From the NCBI GenBank assembly GCA_017403185.1, contig JAFQON010000023.1, forward strand, positions 1 through 40,833: 40,833 nt of DNA. Direction: 5' to 3'. The position numbers were made by a program, and so were the translations under genes. This stretch comes from Clostridia bacterium. Its GTDB lineage: Bacteria > Bacillota > Clostridia > Oscillospirales > Acutalibacteraceae. Shown here piece by piece: positions 15,448 to 26,562 of the stretch. Each line of letters starts with the position of its first letter. Within the stretch, counting starts at the first letter, position 1. The notes under the pieces were generated by a model, which did not search any database, was not told the origin of the DNA, and worked only from the letters and a program-made list of their open reading frames with translations.

Positions 15448-16224
15448 ATGAGAACAGATACCGCAGCGAAAAAAAGAATATTCTTAATAGACGAGATAAG
15501 AGGTCTTGCGGTGCTGTGCATGATTTTTTATCATGCGTTCTATGTTTTTGATTCATTCTTTGATTGGGAATGGGCGGATGCACTTTTTAAATTCTTTATG
15601 CCCGTTCAGCCGTTTTTTGCGGGGATTTTCATTTTTATCTGCGGAATTTCCTGCACCCTTTCAAAAAATAACCTCAAAAGGGGAGCAATCCTGCTCGGTG
15701 TTGCTCTCGGCTTTACGCTTGTGACGGCGGTTGTTATGCCGAAGCTCGGCTTTATTGACTGCGAAATCTATTTCGGAATCCTGCATTTTCTTGCGGTGTC
15801 AATTCTGATTTATGCTCTGCTTTCAAAGCCGCTTTCAAAAGTTCCGCCTGCAATCGGCGTGATTTTCTGCGCAGCTCTTTATCCTTTTACAAGCGGCATT
15901 TCAGAGGGCTTGCTCAGCTACGGCGGGCTTGTTGTGTGCAAAATCCCCGAGGTGCTTTACGGCAGCAACCTGCTCATGCCCCTCGGAATTTACAAACAGG
16001 GCTTTTTCTCAGCGGATTATTTTCCGCTTTTCCCCGATATATTCATCTTCCTTTCGGGAGTGTTTGCGGGGCTTCACCTTGCCAAAAACGGTTATCCCGA
16101 ATTTTCTTATTCAAAAAGAATTCCGTTTTTCGGCTTTCTCGGCAGAAATGCTTTGCCGATTTATGTTGTCCATATGCCAATAGTCTATGCTTTGGGATAT
16201 ATAATAAATATGATTATTAATTAA
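15448..16224 (+). CDS. DUF1624/heparan-alpha-glucosaminide acetyltransferase-like membrane protein
   Basis: A 258-residue membrane protein with about seven hydrophobic helices. The N-terminal RIFLIDEIRGLAVLCMIFYH is the signature of the DUF1624/YeiB-like acyltransferase group, with the first-helix Asp-Glu-x-Arg-Gly and a conserved His at the helix end. A GISCTLSKNN loop and a C-terminal GRNALPIYVVHMPIVYAL helix agree. The family is thought to move acyl groups across membranes, but few members have known substrates. The ribosome site is GAGGTGA. The stop is 16 bases before mrp; the genes may be co-transcribed. Confidence 0.85.
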   Translation: MRTDTAAKKRIFLIDEIRGLAVLCMIFYHAFYVFDSFFDWEWADALFKFFMPVQPFFAGIFIFICGISCTLSKNNLKRGAILLGVALGFTLVTAVVMPKLGFIDCEIYFGILHFLAVSILIYALLSKPLSKVPPAIGVIFCAALYPFTSGISEGLLSYGGLVVCKIPEVLYGSNLLMPLGIYKQGFFSADYFPLFPDIFIFLSGVFAGLHLAKNGYPEFSYSKRIPFFGFLGRNALPIYVVHMPIVYALGYIINMIIN

Positions 16225-16240
16225 GACAGGAGAATTAATT

Positions 16241-17071
16241 ATGAGTGAAGGATGCAGCGGCAACTGCTCAAGTTGCGCAAGTAATTGCGATTCAAGAAAA
16301 GAAGCGCAGGATATGAGAATTCCGTGCGGACCTTTCAGCAATATAGGCAAGGTTATCGGCGTTGTAAGCGGTAAGGGCGGCGTTGGCAAATCGCTTGTCA
16401 CCTCGATGCTTGCAAGCGCAATGCAGGCAAGGGGCAAGTCATGCGCCGTGCTTGATGCGGATATCACGGGCCCCTCAATCCCCAAATCGTTCGGAATTAA
16501 AGAGAGAGCAAAGGCAGACGAAAGCGGCCTTCTGCCCGAAGAGAGCAAAACAGGCATCAAGGTTATGTCAATCAACCTTCTTCTTGAGAACGAGGAGTCG
16601 CCCGTTGTGTGGAGAGGCCCCGTTATCTCGGGCGTTATCCAGCAGTTCTGGAAGGATGTTGCATGGGGCGATGTTGACTATATGTTTGTTGATATGCCTC
16701 CCGGCACGGGCGATGTGTCGCTCACCGTGTTCCAGAATCTGCCCGTTGACGGCATCGTTATCGTAACAACTCCGCAGGATCTTGTTACAATGATTGTCAA
16801 AAAAGCGTTCAACATGGCAAAGCTTATGAATATCCCCGTGCTTGGCCTTGTTGAGAACATGAGTTATTTTGTTTGCCCCGACTGCGGCAAGGAATACAAA
16901 ATCTTCGGCGAAAGCAGAATTGACGAAATTGCCGCCGAGCTTGGTGTGCCCGTGCTCGCAAAGTTCCCCATCGATCCCAAAACGGCATCGCTTGTTGATA
17001 AGGGTGCCATCGAGCTTGCAGACGACAAATATATCGCATCAGCCGTTGACTTTATTTCAAATTTGGATTAA
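16241..17071 (+). CDS. Mrp/NBP35-family iron-sulphur carrier ATPase
   Basis: A 276-residue P-loop protein. The deviant Walker A is VVSGKGGVGKSLVTSML near residue 48, Walker B region is DYMFVDMPPGTGDVSLT, and a CPDC pair stands near residue 210. The N-terminus has CSGNCSSCASNC, four spaced cysteines as in NBP35-type scaffold proteins. The family carries Fe-S clusters to apoproteins in the cytoplasm. ACAGGAGAA is a strong ribosome site. It is followed 35 bases later by serS. Confidence 0.92.
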   Translation: MSEGCSGNCSSCASNCDSRKEAQDMRIPCGPFSNIGKVIGVVSGKGGVGKSLVTSMLASAMQARGKSCAVLDADITGPSIPKSFGIKERAKADESGLLPEESKTGIKVMSINLLLENEESPVVWRGPVISGVIQQFWKDVAWGDVDYMFVDMPPGTGDVSLTVFQNLPVDGIVIVTTPQDLVTMIVKKAFNMAKLMNIPVLGLVENMSYFVCPDCGKEYKIFGESRIDEIAAELGVPVLAKFPIDPKTASLVDKGAIELADDKYIASAVDFISNLD

Positions 17072-17106
17072 AATAACGGATATAAAACCTTCAGGAGTTG
17101 AAAAAT

Positions 17107-18393
17107 ATGCTTGATATCAAATTTTTAAGAGAAAATCCCGATATCGTAAAAGAAAATATAAAAAAGAAGTTTCAGGACAGCAAGCTTGCACTCGTTGATG
17201 AGGTAATCGAGCTTGATGCGCAGTCAAGAGCAATCAAGTCCGAGGCTGACGGTCTCAGAGCAAACCGCAACAAGGTTTCAAAGGAAATCGGTATGCTTAT
17301 GGCTCAGGGCAAGAAGGAAGAGGCAATGGCAGCAAAGTCAAAGGTAACCGAATATTCCGAAAGACTTGCCGAATGCGAAAAGCTTGAAGCTGAGTACGCC
17401 GAAAAGGTTACCAAGATAATGATGGTTATTCCCAACATCATCGACCCGAGTGTGCCCGTCGGCAAGGATGACAGCGAAAATGTTGAGGTTACAAAATACG
17501 GCGAGCCCGTAGTGCCCGATTTTGAAATTCCTTATCACACCGAGATTATGGAGCGCTTCAACGGCATCGACCTTGATGCTGCAAGAAACGTTGCGGGTAA
17601 CGGCTTCTATTATCTTATGGGTGATATCGCACGCCTTCATTCAGCCTGCATCTCATATGCAAGGGATTTTATGATTGACAGAGGCTTCACCTATTGCGTG
17701 CCCCCCTTCATGATTCGCAGCAATGTTGTAACAGGCGTTATGAGCTTTGCCGAAATGGATGCAATGATGTATAAGATTGAAGGCGAGGACCTCTATCTTA
17801 TCGGCACAAGTGAGCATTCAATGATCGGCAAATATATCGACACCATCGTTAATGAGGACACCCTTCCTCACACCCTCACAAGCTATTCACCCTGCTTCCG
17901 TAAGGAGAAGGGTGCCCACGGCATTGAGGAGAGAGGCGTTTACAGAATTCATCAGTTTGAAAAGCAGGAAATGATTGTTGTGTGCAAGCCCGAGGACAGC
18001 ATGATGTGGTTTGAAAAGCTCTGGCAGAATACCGTTGACCTTTTCCGCTCACTCGATATCCCCGTCAGAACTCTTGAATGCTGCTCAGGCGACCTTGCAG
18101 ACCTTAAGGTCAAGTCATTCGATGTTGAAGCATGGTCACCCAGACAGAAGAAGTATTTTGAGGTCGGCTCCTGCTCAAATCTCGGCGATGCTCAGGCACG
18201 CAGGCTCAAAATCAGAGTCAACGGCAAGAACGGCAAGTATTTTGCGCACACTCTCAACAACACTGTTGTTGCTCCTCCCAGAATGCTCATTGCGTTCCTT
18301 GAGAATAATCTCAATGCAGACGGCAGCGTGAATATCCCCGTTGCTCTCAGACCCTATATGGGCGGCAAAGAGAAGCTTGTTCCCGTTAAATAA
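17107..18393 (+). CDS. serS: Seryl-tRNA synthetase
   Basis: A 428-residue class II enzyme that charges tRNA-Ser with serine. The N-terminal coiled-coil arm spans about residues 25-105 (SRAIKSEADGLRANRNKVSK). Motif 2 is CFRKEKGAHGIEERGVYRIH and motif 3 NNTVVAPPRMLIAFLEN; the segment DLYLIGTSEHSMIGKY replaces the common TAEVPLTN version, so the protein belongs to a less usual SerS clade. ATG 17107 lies nine bases after AGGAG; TTG 17098 in the same frame touches the site and is rejected. No T-box leader is seen. Confidence 0.93.
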   Translation: MLDIKFLRENPDIVKENIKKKFQDSKLALVDEVIELDAQSRAIKSEADGLRANRNKVSKEIGMLMAQGKKEEAMAAKSKVTEYSERLAECEKLEAEYAEKVTKIMMVIPNIIDPSVPVGKDDSENVEVTKYGEPVVPDFEIPYHTEIMERFNGIDLDAARNVAGNGFYYLMGDIARLHSACISYARDFMIDRGFTYCVPPFMIRSNVVTGVMSFAEMDAMMYKIEGEDLYLIGTSEHSMIGKYIDTIVNEDTLPHTLTSYSPCFRKEKGAHGIEERGVYRIHQFEKQEMIVVCKPEDSMMWFEKLWQNTVDLFRSLDIPVRTLECCSGDLADLKVKSFDVEAWSPRQKKYFEVGSCSNLGDAQARRLKIRVNGKNGKYFAHTLNNTVVAPPRMLIAFLENNLNADGSVNIPVALRPYMGGKEKLVPVK

Positions 18394-18399
18394 TATAAA

Positions 18400-18440
18400 A
18401 AACCCTCTGTATTTTACGATGAAATACAGAGGTTTTTTTG
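18400..18440. terminator. Bidirectional terminator between serS and the esterase
   Basis: An 11-base-pair stem CCTCTGTATTT (18404-18414) / AAATACAGAGG (18422-18432) has a seven-base loop, a T run on the right and an A run on the left. It ends serS and the convergent esterase gene. Confidence 0.88.
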
Positions 18441-18442
18441 CT

Positions 18443-19504
18443 TTATAATCCGAGCATCCTTTGAAAAATATTGACAACCTTGAGTGCGTAGTTGCGGATT
18501 GCGTTGAAAAATCTTTCAAATACGGTTACGGTTGTGTTGCCCGTGCCCTCGGCAGCCTCACCGTTATAATCCGAGGATATCGAATTCATCCAGCTTATGA
18601 TACCGTTGGGGCTTTCAAGCGAAACGCTGCTGCCGCTGCCGTCAACGGTTGAAGCGTTGGGGTATGCGCTGCCGTCAAGCATATGAAGGTCATATGTGAT
18701 AACCTTTGCCATGTGGTGGTTGTCGCTTGCCGCATTCCCCGCAGGCTCGGTAACATCCGTGAGCGTTGTCAGACGGCAGTCAGATGGCGTGCTGTTGTAT
18801 TTGCGCACATTGTTCCAGAGCGGAGTTGTGACCAGATTGTAGTTAACGGCGGGGTCTTTGGTGCTGGATATCATCCATATTGCCACATCACGGCAAGCCC
18901 TGACATCGGCTGCGGTGACCGTGCCCGTTGATGCAATCGGGAATGCACCCGCAAAATATTCGGGGTAGGCAACGATCATGTTCCATGCCATTTCGCCGCC
19001 TGCCGAGCTGCCGGTGATAAAAATTTTTGTTGTGTCAATATTGCTGCCGTGCTTTGCAATCATATCGTCAATTACGGCACGGAGAGGCTCGAGAAGATCG
19101 GTGCTCCAATATACAAGCTTATCTTCGGGTGAACGGGGGAGCAGGATATATGCGCCGCCGCTTTCAAAACGGCTCTGAAGCTCCGCCGATGCCCAGTACG
19201 GCATATCGCTGTCGTCAAGCTGAGCGTTAACATAGTCTGCGTGACCTATGCCGTGAAGGAATATTACAAGAGGGTATTTTGTGCCGTCATTCTCACCTGC
19301 GGGTGAATAGTAGCAGTAGTCAAGGGCGTATCCGCCATCCTTTGGCGCAACATCGCTTTCGAATTCATCACGCAGTGCTTCAATGCCCGCAGAGGTGGGC
19401 AGTGCTGTTTTGCGCTGTGAAACGGCAGATGCGCTTATGCACACAAGCGAAAGTAACACGCAGACAGCCATGATAATTGAGAGAGCTTTTTTGAAAGGTT
19501 TCAT
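18443..19504 (-). CDS. Secreted alpha/beta-hydrolase esterase with amphipathic C-terminal tail
   Basis: A 353-residue protein with a signal peptide (residues 1-27, ending SASA). The fold is that of PHB-depolymerase/feruloyl-esterase-like hydrolases: the oxyanion segment PLVIFLHGIGH and the nucleophile elbow GSSAGG with Ser167. Asp in STKDPAVN and a downstream His (NHHMAK or DLHML) may complete the triad. It would cleave ester groups outside the cell, such as on plant polysaccharides. After a Gly/Thr/Glu-rich linker (GEAAEGTGNTT) the last 25 residues, FERFFNAIRNYALKVVNIFQ followed by RMLGL, form an amphipathic helix like those of the GH43 and protease. AAGGGG lies nine bases before ATG 19504. 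Confidence 0.85.
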   Translation of the reverse strand: MKPFKKALSIIMAVCVLLSLVCISASAVSQRKTALPTSAGIEALRDEFESDVAPKDGGYALDYCYYSPAGENDGTKYPLVIFLHGIGHADYVNAQLDDSDMPYWASAELQSRFESGGAYILLPRSPEDKLVYWSTDLLEPLRAVIDDMIAKHGSNIDTTKIFITGSSAGGEMAWNMIVAYPEYFAGAFPIASTGTVTAADVRACRDVAIWMISSTKDPAVNYNLVTTPLWNNVRKYNSTPSDCRLTTLTDVTEPAGNAASDNHHMAKVITYDLHMLDGSAYPNASTVDGSGSSVSLESPNGIISWMNSISSDYNGEAAEGTGNTTVTVFERFFNAIRNYALKVVNIFQRMLGL

Positions 19505-19603
19505 TTACGGCAACCCCTTTTTATATACTTTTGAATATTTTAGGGGGGAAATGTTACCGAAATGTTAATAAAAAAATAATTTTTCAGATCCTTTATCTCG
19601 TGT

Positions 19604-19954
19604 CTATTCCGCCCCTATACCGAGGCTTACCGAAAGGGCTCTGTCAACCCTGAGCATATCCGTTTCGTCAAGTATTCCCATTTTTTCGCGCAGCCTTTTT
19701 TTGTCAAGCGTGCGCACCTGCTCAAGCAGCACAATGGAATCCTTCGCAAGCCCGCAGCCGTCGGCATTGACTCTTATGTGGGTGGGCAGGCTGGTTTTGA
19801 AGCGTTGGCTTGTTATTGCGGCGGCAATAACCGTGGGGCTGAATTTGTTGCCCACATCGTTCTGAACTATCAGAACGGGCCTTGTGCCGCCTTGCTCCGA
19901 GCCGATTACGGGGCTCAGATCGGCATAATAAATTTCTCCCCGTTTAACCGTCAA
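19604..19954 (-). CDS. MazF/EndoA-type endoribonuclease toxin
   Basis: A 116-residue (from TTG 19954) PemK/MazF-fold protein that cuts single-stranded RNA at short motifs. It matches Firmicute EndoA throughout: VKRGEIYYADLSPVIGSEQG, RPVLIVQNDVGNKFSPTVI, then LPTHIRV and DSIVLLEQVRTLDKKRL. Start choice: ATG at 19963 and 19960 touch or nearly touch the GGAG site, while TTG 19954 has nine-base spacing and gives TVKRGE, where family members begin. No MazE-like antitoxin gene is next to it; a 19-codon ORF (19944-20003) overlaps the start. It may be a solitary toxin or be controlled by an antitoxin elsewhere. Confidence 0.93.
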   Translation of the reverse strand: MTVKRGEIYYADLSPVIGSEQGGTRPVLIVQNDVGNKFSPTVIAAAITSQRFKTSLPTHIRVNADGCGLAKDSIVLLEQVRTLDKKRLREKMGILDETDMLRVDRALSVSLGIGAE

Positions 19955-20078
19955 AATCATCATCTCCGTTGAAAGTTAAGTTGTTCATAACTATTTTTGG
20001 CATACGGCAGGCAAATTAAACGCATTTTTGAAATCGGGGAGCAAAAAAATTTCAAAATTGCCTGTCCTTCCTATTCCT

Positions 20079-20107
20079 ATTATATACATTTCATGGGAAA
20101 ATGTTAT
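20079..20107 (-). promoter_or_regulatory. Candidate promoter of mazF
   Basis: On the minus strand a perfect TATAAT (20079-20084) lies 17 bases after a weak ATAACA (20102-20107). The leader to the start codon would be about 115 nt. The -35 match is only 4/6. Confidence 0.4.
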
Positions 20108-20136
20108 GGATAATTCGCCTTGCGGCAATCATATCA

Positions 20137-20255
20137 GTGAAAAATGAATAATGAAAAGTGAATAATGAATAATTAAGGGTCTGCGACGCTTATTATATTC
20201 GGGCAAGGGCAGAGCCCTTCCGAAATTTTTCATTCTTCATTATTAATTTTTCACT
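20137..20255 (+). repeat. Palindromic intergenic repeat, family 1, copy B
   Basis: The same repeat as 15221-15336, opposite orientation. The ends are GTGAAAAATGAATAATG-like inverted repeats and the core AAGGGTCTGCGACGCTTATT leads to the AAGGGC-AGA-GCCCTT hairpin. It lies in the gap between mazF and the protease, a stretch of about 470 bases with no gene that is mostly repeats. Confidence 0.85.
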
Positions 20256-20260
20256 CGGAT

Positions 20261-20358
20261 TTGTCATCCTGAACGCAGTGAAGGATCTCAGGTAAAATGA
20301 AGCAAAGAAACCGTTCCGCCGTCAGCAGAGATTCTTCGCTTCGCTCAGAATGACAAAT
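20261..20358 (+). repeat. Palindromic intergenic repeat, family 2
   Basis: The left arm TTGTCATCCTGAACGCAGTG (20261 on) and the right arm GCTTCGCTCAGAATGACAA (ending 20356) form an imperfect inverted repeat of about 29 bases per arm, with a 40-base middle. The first 37 bases recur at the window end (40799-40833 and just before). Similar CATCCTGA/TCAGAATGA pairs occur in many bacterial genomes as REP/MITE-like DNA. Confidence 0.8.
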
Positions 20359-20474
20359 CTGTATAATTCATTGTGCGATAATTAAAATTTTTTTGCTTTT
20401 TTTCAAAAAAACACAAACCAAACCGATTTTTGGTTCGTCTTATAGGTGAAAGACAAAAAACGGAGATGATATAT

Positions 20475-22262
20475 ATGAAAAAAACATTCAGAAAAACAGC
20501 ATCCTTAATCCTTGCAGCAGCAATCGGTGCACTTTCGTTTTCATCGGCAATTCCCGCATTTGCGGCGGATGAGCCCATTGTTATTCATGTTGAGCACGGA
20601 GAAACAAGCGAATTCGGTTATCAGCCTTACCGCTATGTTGACGAAAACGGCAACGAAGTGAACTTCGGGCAGGAAGAGGTTTTGTTCACCTGCTCGGCAA
20701 ATAATCTTCCTGCCGCTTACGATGCAAGGGAAAAAGGGATTATCACCAAGGTTAAAAATCAGGGCGATGCAGGCAACTGCTGGGCGCACGCAGCCATGAG
20801 CCTTATGGAAACAAGCAGTGTGCTCAAGGGCTACGACACCGCAGAGGACGCCGATTATTCCGAGGCACACCTCACATGGTTTACGGGCAAGGGTCTTGCG
20901 GAAGACGAGAATGATTTGGCATACGGCGACGGCTATGACCTTGAAGACCCCTATAACTACGGCGGCAACTGGAAAAGAGCTGCAGGTGCAATGGCGAGAT
21001 GGTCTGGCGTCGCAGAGGAGAGCGAGTTCCCCTCATACCCGAGAAATGTTGCGGCAATGGGCAATTATGAAGAAGCAGACAGATACAACACTTCATCGGG
21101 CGTTATCCTTGAATCCGCTCAGGCACTCACGGATGATAACGATGTCAAGCAGTGGATTTATGAAAACGGCTCGGCAACGGTTGCTTTCTGCCAGAACAGC
21201 AAGTATCTCAACAAAGAGACCGCTGCATATTGCTGCCTTGAAAATTACTCTGTTAACCACATGATTACAATTGTCGGCTGGGATGACGATTATCCTGTTG
21301 AGAATTTCGGCACCGTGAAGCCTTCGGGCAACGGCGCATGGCTTTGCAAAAACAGCTGGGGCGAAAGCTGGGGCGATAACGGATACTTCTGGCTCTCATA
21401 TGAGGACGAAACAACAGCTCTTTTTGCAGGCTTCACCGCTCAGCAGGCTGATAAATACTATAAAAACTATACCTACAACGGTGCAGAATGGAACACTGCT
21501 TACGGCACCTACGGCTCCGTTCAGGTTGCCAATGTTTTCACCGCAACGGGCAATGAAAAGCTCACTGCGGTTGCGGTTCAGACCGTCGGCACAAATATCA
21601 GAACAAGAATTAAGGTTTATAAGGGCATCGCAGACGGCAGCACAAATCCCGTGGGCACCACCCTTGCCGCAAGCTGCGAAACCGTTCTCGAAAGAGAAGG
21701 CTATCACACAATTTATCTTGACAGCGGTGTTTCGCTTGAAAAAGGCGAAAAATTCTCGGTTGTTGCCGAATATTATAATCTTGACACAAAGATAACCTTC
21801 TTCCCCGTTGAGGACAGAACGGTTGACTGTCAGTTCTATTCAAGCAGAGAGGGCGAGAGCTTTGTGAATTACGGCACAAGCGCAAATTCATGGCAAACTG
21901 CCGCATCCGAAGAATTCAACAATGTGTTTGTTCAGGCGTTTACCGAATGCGCTCATAAGTATGCCGAAAAAACCGAGGGCGTAACCTGCACCGAAGACGG
22001 CGTGAAGGTAACATACTGTGAGCAGTGCGGCAAGGTGGAGAGCGAAACCGCAGTTTCACACACGGGCCACAGCTTCGGCACTTGGAGTCAGTTCAAAAGG
22101 AACGCAGACGGTGACGAAATCAGCACAAGAGAGTGCATTCACTGCGGCAAGACCGAAACAAGAAAGCTCAGCCAGATGAATGTTGTAACTGTTGACAGCC
22201 TGTTTGAAATGCTTTTTGCAAGGTTTATTGAAATATTCAGATCATTGTTTTCATTAAAATAA
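20475..22262 (+). CDS. Secreted papain-family (C1) cysteine protease with lectin-like domain, CxxC repeats and C-terminal tail
   Basis: A 595-residue secreted protease. The signal peptide spans residues 1-30 (cut after PAFA). The C1 catalytic residues are clear: Cys102 in QGDAGNCWAHAAM, His262 in VNHMITIVGWDDD and Asn293 in CKNSWGESWGDNGY. Next comes a beta-rich region (about 330-490) like the lectin-like domain of clostridial C1 peptidases. Two Cys-rich units follow (CTEDGVKVTYCEQCGKVE and STRECIHCGKTE), a form common in secreted Clostridia proteins. The end is an amphipathic tail, SLFEMLFARFIEIFRSLF, like two other secreted proteins here. ATG 20475 has CGGAG nine bases upstream. Confidence 0.9.
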   Translation: MKKTFRKTASLILAAAIGALSFSSAIPAFAADEPIVIHVEHGETSEFGYQPYRYVDENGNEVNFGQEEVLFTCSANNLPAAYDAREKGIITKVKNQGDAGNCWAHAAMSLMETSSVLKGYDTAEDADYSEAHLTWFTGKGLAEDENDLAYGDGYDLEDPYNYGGNWKRAAGAMARWSGVAEESEFPSYPRNVAAMGNYEEADRYNTSSGVILESAQALTDDNDVKQWIYENGSATVAFCQNSKYLNKETAAYCCLENYSVNHMITIVGWDDDYPVENFGTVKPSGNGAWLCKNSWGESWGDNGYFWLSYEDETTALFAGFTAQQADKYYKNYTYNGAEWNTAYGTYGSVQVANVFTATGNEKLTAVAVQTVGTNIRTRIKVYKGIADGSTNPVGTTLAASCETVLEREGYHTIYLDSGVSLEKGEKFSVVAEYYNLDTKITFFPVEDRTVDCQFYSSREGESFVNYGTSANSWQTAASEEFNNVFVQAFTECAHKYAEKTEGVTCTEDGVKVTYCEQCGKVESETAVSHTGHSFGTWSQFKRNADGDEISTRECIHCGKTETRKLSQMNVVTVDSLFEMLFARFIEIFRSLFSLK

Positions 22263-22293
22263 ATCGGGCATGGAGTTGAGACTTGCCTGAAGC

Positions 22294-22329
22294 ACAAAAG
22301 ACACTGCTTTTCACGGCAGTGTCTTTTGT
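22294..22329. terminator. Bidirectional terminator between protease and YwlG-like gene
   Basis: A 14-base-pair stem ACAAAAGACACTGC (22294-22307) / GCAGTGTCTTTTGT (22316-22329) with an eight-base loop. The T-rich right arm and A-rich left arm serve as tracts in both directions. It lies between convergent genes. Confidence 0.8.
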
Positions 22330-22331
22330 CA

Positions 22332-22868
22332 TTATTCATATTTTGCTCTCTCGCCGCCGATGTATTTCGGCCTTGTTTTTGCTGCGGAAAGCTTTGCTTC
22401 GCCTATGGTGTTGTTTTCAAGCCTTAAAGGCACGGCAACTCTTTTGAGGTGCATTCCGATGAGGGTTGTGCCGATGTCAATGCCTGCGTCTGCTCTGATT
22501 TCTTCAAGAGCAACGGGGTTTTTCATTGTGTGATAAGCCGCAGTTGCGAATGAGCCGCCTGCATGGGGGTGGGGCACTACGCATACCCTTTCGAGCCCGA
22601 GAGCATCCGCCTTCTCTTTTTCAATAATAATCGCTCTGTTGAGGTGCTCGCAGCACTGAGCGGCAAGATATATTCCTTTTTCGGCAAAAACACTGTTGAG
22701 CCCGTCAAAAATCTGCTGCGCAATCTCAAGCGTGCCGCTTGTGCCGATTCTTTCACCTATTACCTCACTTGTTGAGCAGCCGATAACTGCGATATCGCTG
22801 CTTTTTAATTCCGCCTTTTCAACAAGCTCCCTTGCGGCAGCCTGTGCCTGATTAAAAATCTTTTCCAT
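22332..22868 (-). CDS. YwlG/TIGR01440 family protein (DUF436)
   Basis: A 178-residue protein of the DUF436 family, present across Firmicutes without an established role. Conserved parts seen: IAVIGCSTSEVIGERIGTSG, AAQCCEHLNRAI, VVPHPHAGGSFATAAY and GIDIGTTLIGMHLKRVAVPL. It may bind a nucleotide or metal through the His/Cys motifs, but this is not known. The second ATG (22868) is preferred: AGAGG is six bases upstream, against three for 22871. The start overlaps the stop region of the ECF gene, so the two are coupled. Confidence 0.9.
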   Translation of the reverse strand: MEKIFNQAQAAARELVEKAELKSSDIAVIGCSTSEVIGERIGTSGTLEIAQQIFDGLNSVFAEKGIYLAAQCCEHLNRAIIIEKEKADALGLERVCVVPHPHAGGSFATAAYHTMKNPVALEEIRADAGIDIGTTLIGMHLKRVAVPLRLENNTIGEAKLSAAKTRPKYIGGERAKYE

Positions 22869-22871
22869 CAT

Positions 22872-23384
22872 TTACCTCTTAAAAAATGAATTGAGTGTCT
22901 TGTTTTTTTCAATAACAGTTGCAACCGCAATTGCCGCAACAATTCCCACAACTCCCTGCATAACATTTGAGAATATGCTGCCTGCAGCCGCAAGGCCGTA
23001 TGAAAGTATAACCGCCTCATAGCCGAAATATCCGAGCACCATAACCGCCTCCGCAGCGATTCCGCCCGTAAGCTTTGCCGCAAACGGTTTTTTGCGCAGC
23101 GCTTTGAATATCAGATATGCCGCAACAGCCATCAGAGCCTTGATAACAAAGGTTGCCGGGGCATACTGCACATAGCCGGAGAGGATATCCGCAAGTGCTG
23201 AGCCGAGCCCTGCCGCAACTGAGCCGTAAACGGGGCCGAGAAGCCATGCGCTGAGCAGCACAAAGCAGTCGCCGAGGTTAAAATAGCCGTTTGTTGCGGG
23301 CGAGGGGATTTTTACAACCATTGTGGCAAGGCATACAACGGCGGTGAAAAGTGCAGCCGTAACGAGCCTTTGCATTTTTTTCAT
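22872..23384 (-). CDS. ECF transporter S component
   Basis: A 170-residue substrate-binding membrane subunit of an energy-coupling-factor vitamin transporter, with about five or six membrane helices. The loop PSPATNGYFNLGDCFVLLSA and helix GPVYGSVAAGLGSALADIL are typical of the ECF-riboflavin-type S group (DUF1393). The transported compound cannot be read, and no riboswitch was recognised upstream. No EcfA/EcfT genes are in the window, so it would use a shared module. ATG 23384 has AAGGAGA nine bases upstream. Confidence 0.88.
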   Translation of the reverse strand: MKKMQRLVTAALFTAVVCLATMVVKIPSPATNGYFNLGDCFVLLSAWLLGPVYGSVAAGLGSALADILSGYVQYAPATFVIKALMAVAAYLIFKALRKKPFAAKLTGGIAAEAVMVLGYFGYEAVILSYGLAAAGSIFSNVMQGVVGIVAAIAVATVIEKNKTLNSFFKR

Positions 23385-23417
23385 TTTTTTGTTTCTCCTT
23401 TGCGATGTATATAATAA

Positions 23418-23446
23418 AGTATAATCCAAAAAGAGCTATATTTCAA
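23418..23446 (-). promoter_or_regulatory. Promoter of the ECF S-component operon
   Basis: Reading on the minus strand: TTGAAA (23441-23446) and TATACT (23418-23423), 17 bases apart. It directs transcription toward the ECF/YwlG pair and lies back to back with the GH2 promoter. Confidence 0.6.
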
Positions 23447-23491
23447 GGAGTGTTTTGTTGTGATTTTTAACATAAATATTCTTTGTTTAGC

Positions 23492-23520
23492 TTGAAAAAA
23501 TGGTTGCACTGTGGTATTGT
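23492..23520 (+). promoter_or_regulatory. Promoter of the beta-galactosidase gene
   Basis: TTGAAA (23492-23497) and TATTGT (23515-23520), 17 bases apart, lie 32 bases before ATG 23552. No clear operator palindrome or cre site was seen around it. Confidence 0.6.
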
Positions 23521-23539
23521 TGAATAAATAAAATAATAA

Positions 23540-26560
<3,021 letters not shown>

Positions 26561-26562
26561 CA

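Noticed and set aside
17072-17106. T-box leader for serS
   Set aside because: Only 35 bases separate it from mrp and there is no T-box sequence or specifier stem.
19944-20003. Nineteen-codon ORF as a MazE antitoxin
   Set aside because: Too short for MazE (about 80 residues) and without a ribosome site; kept only as a remark on mazF.
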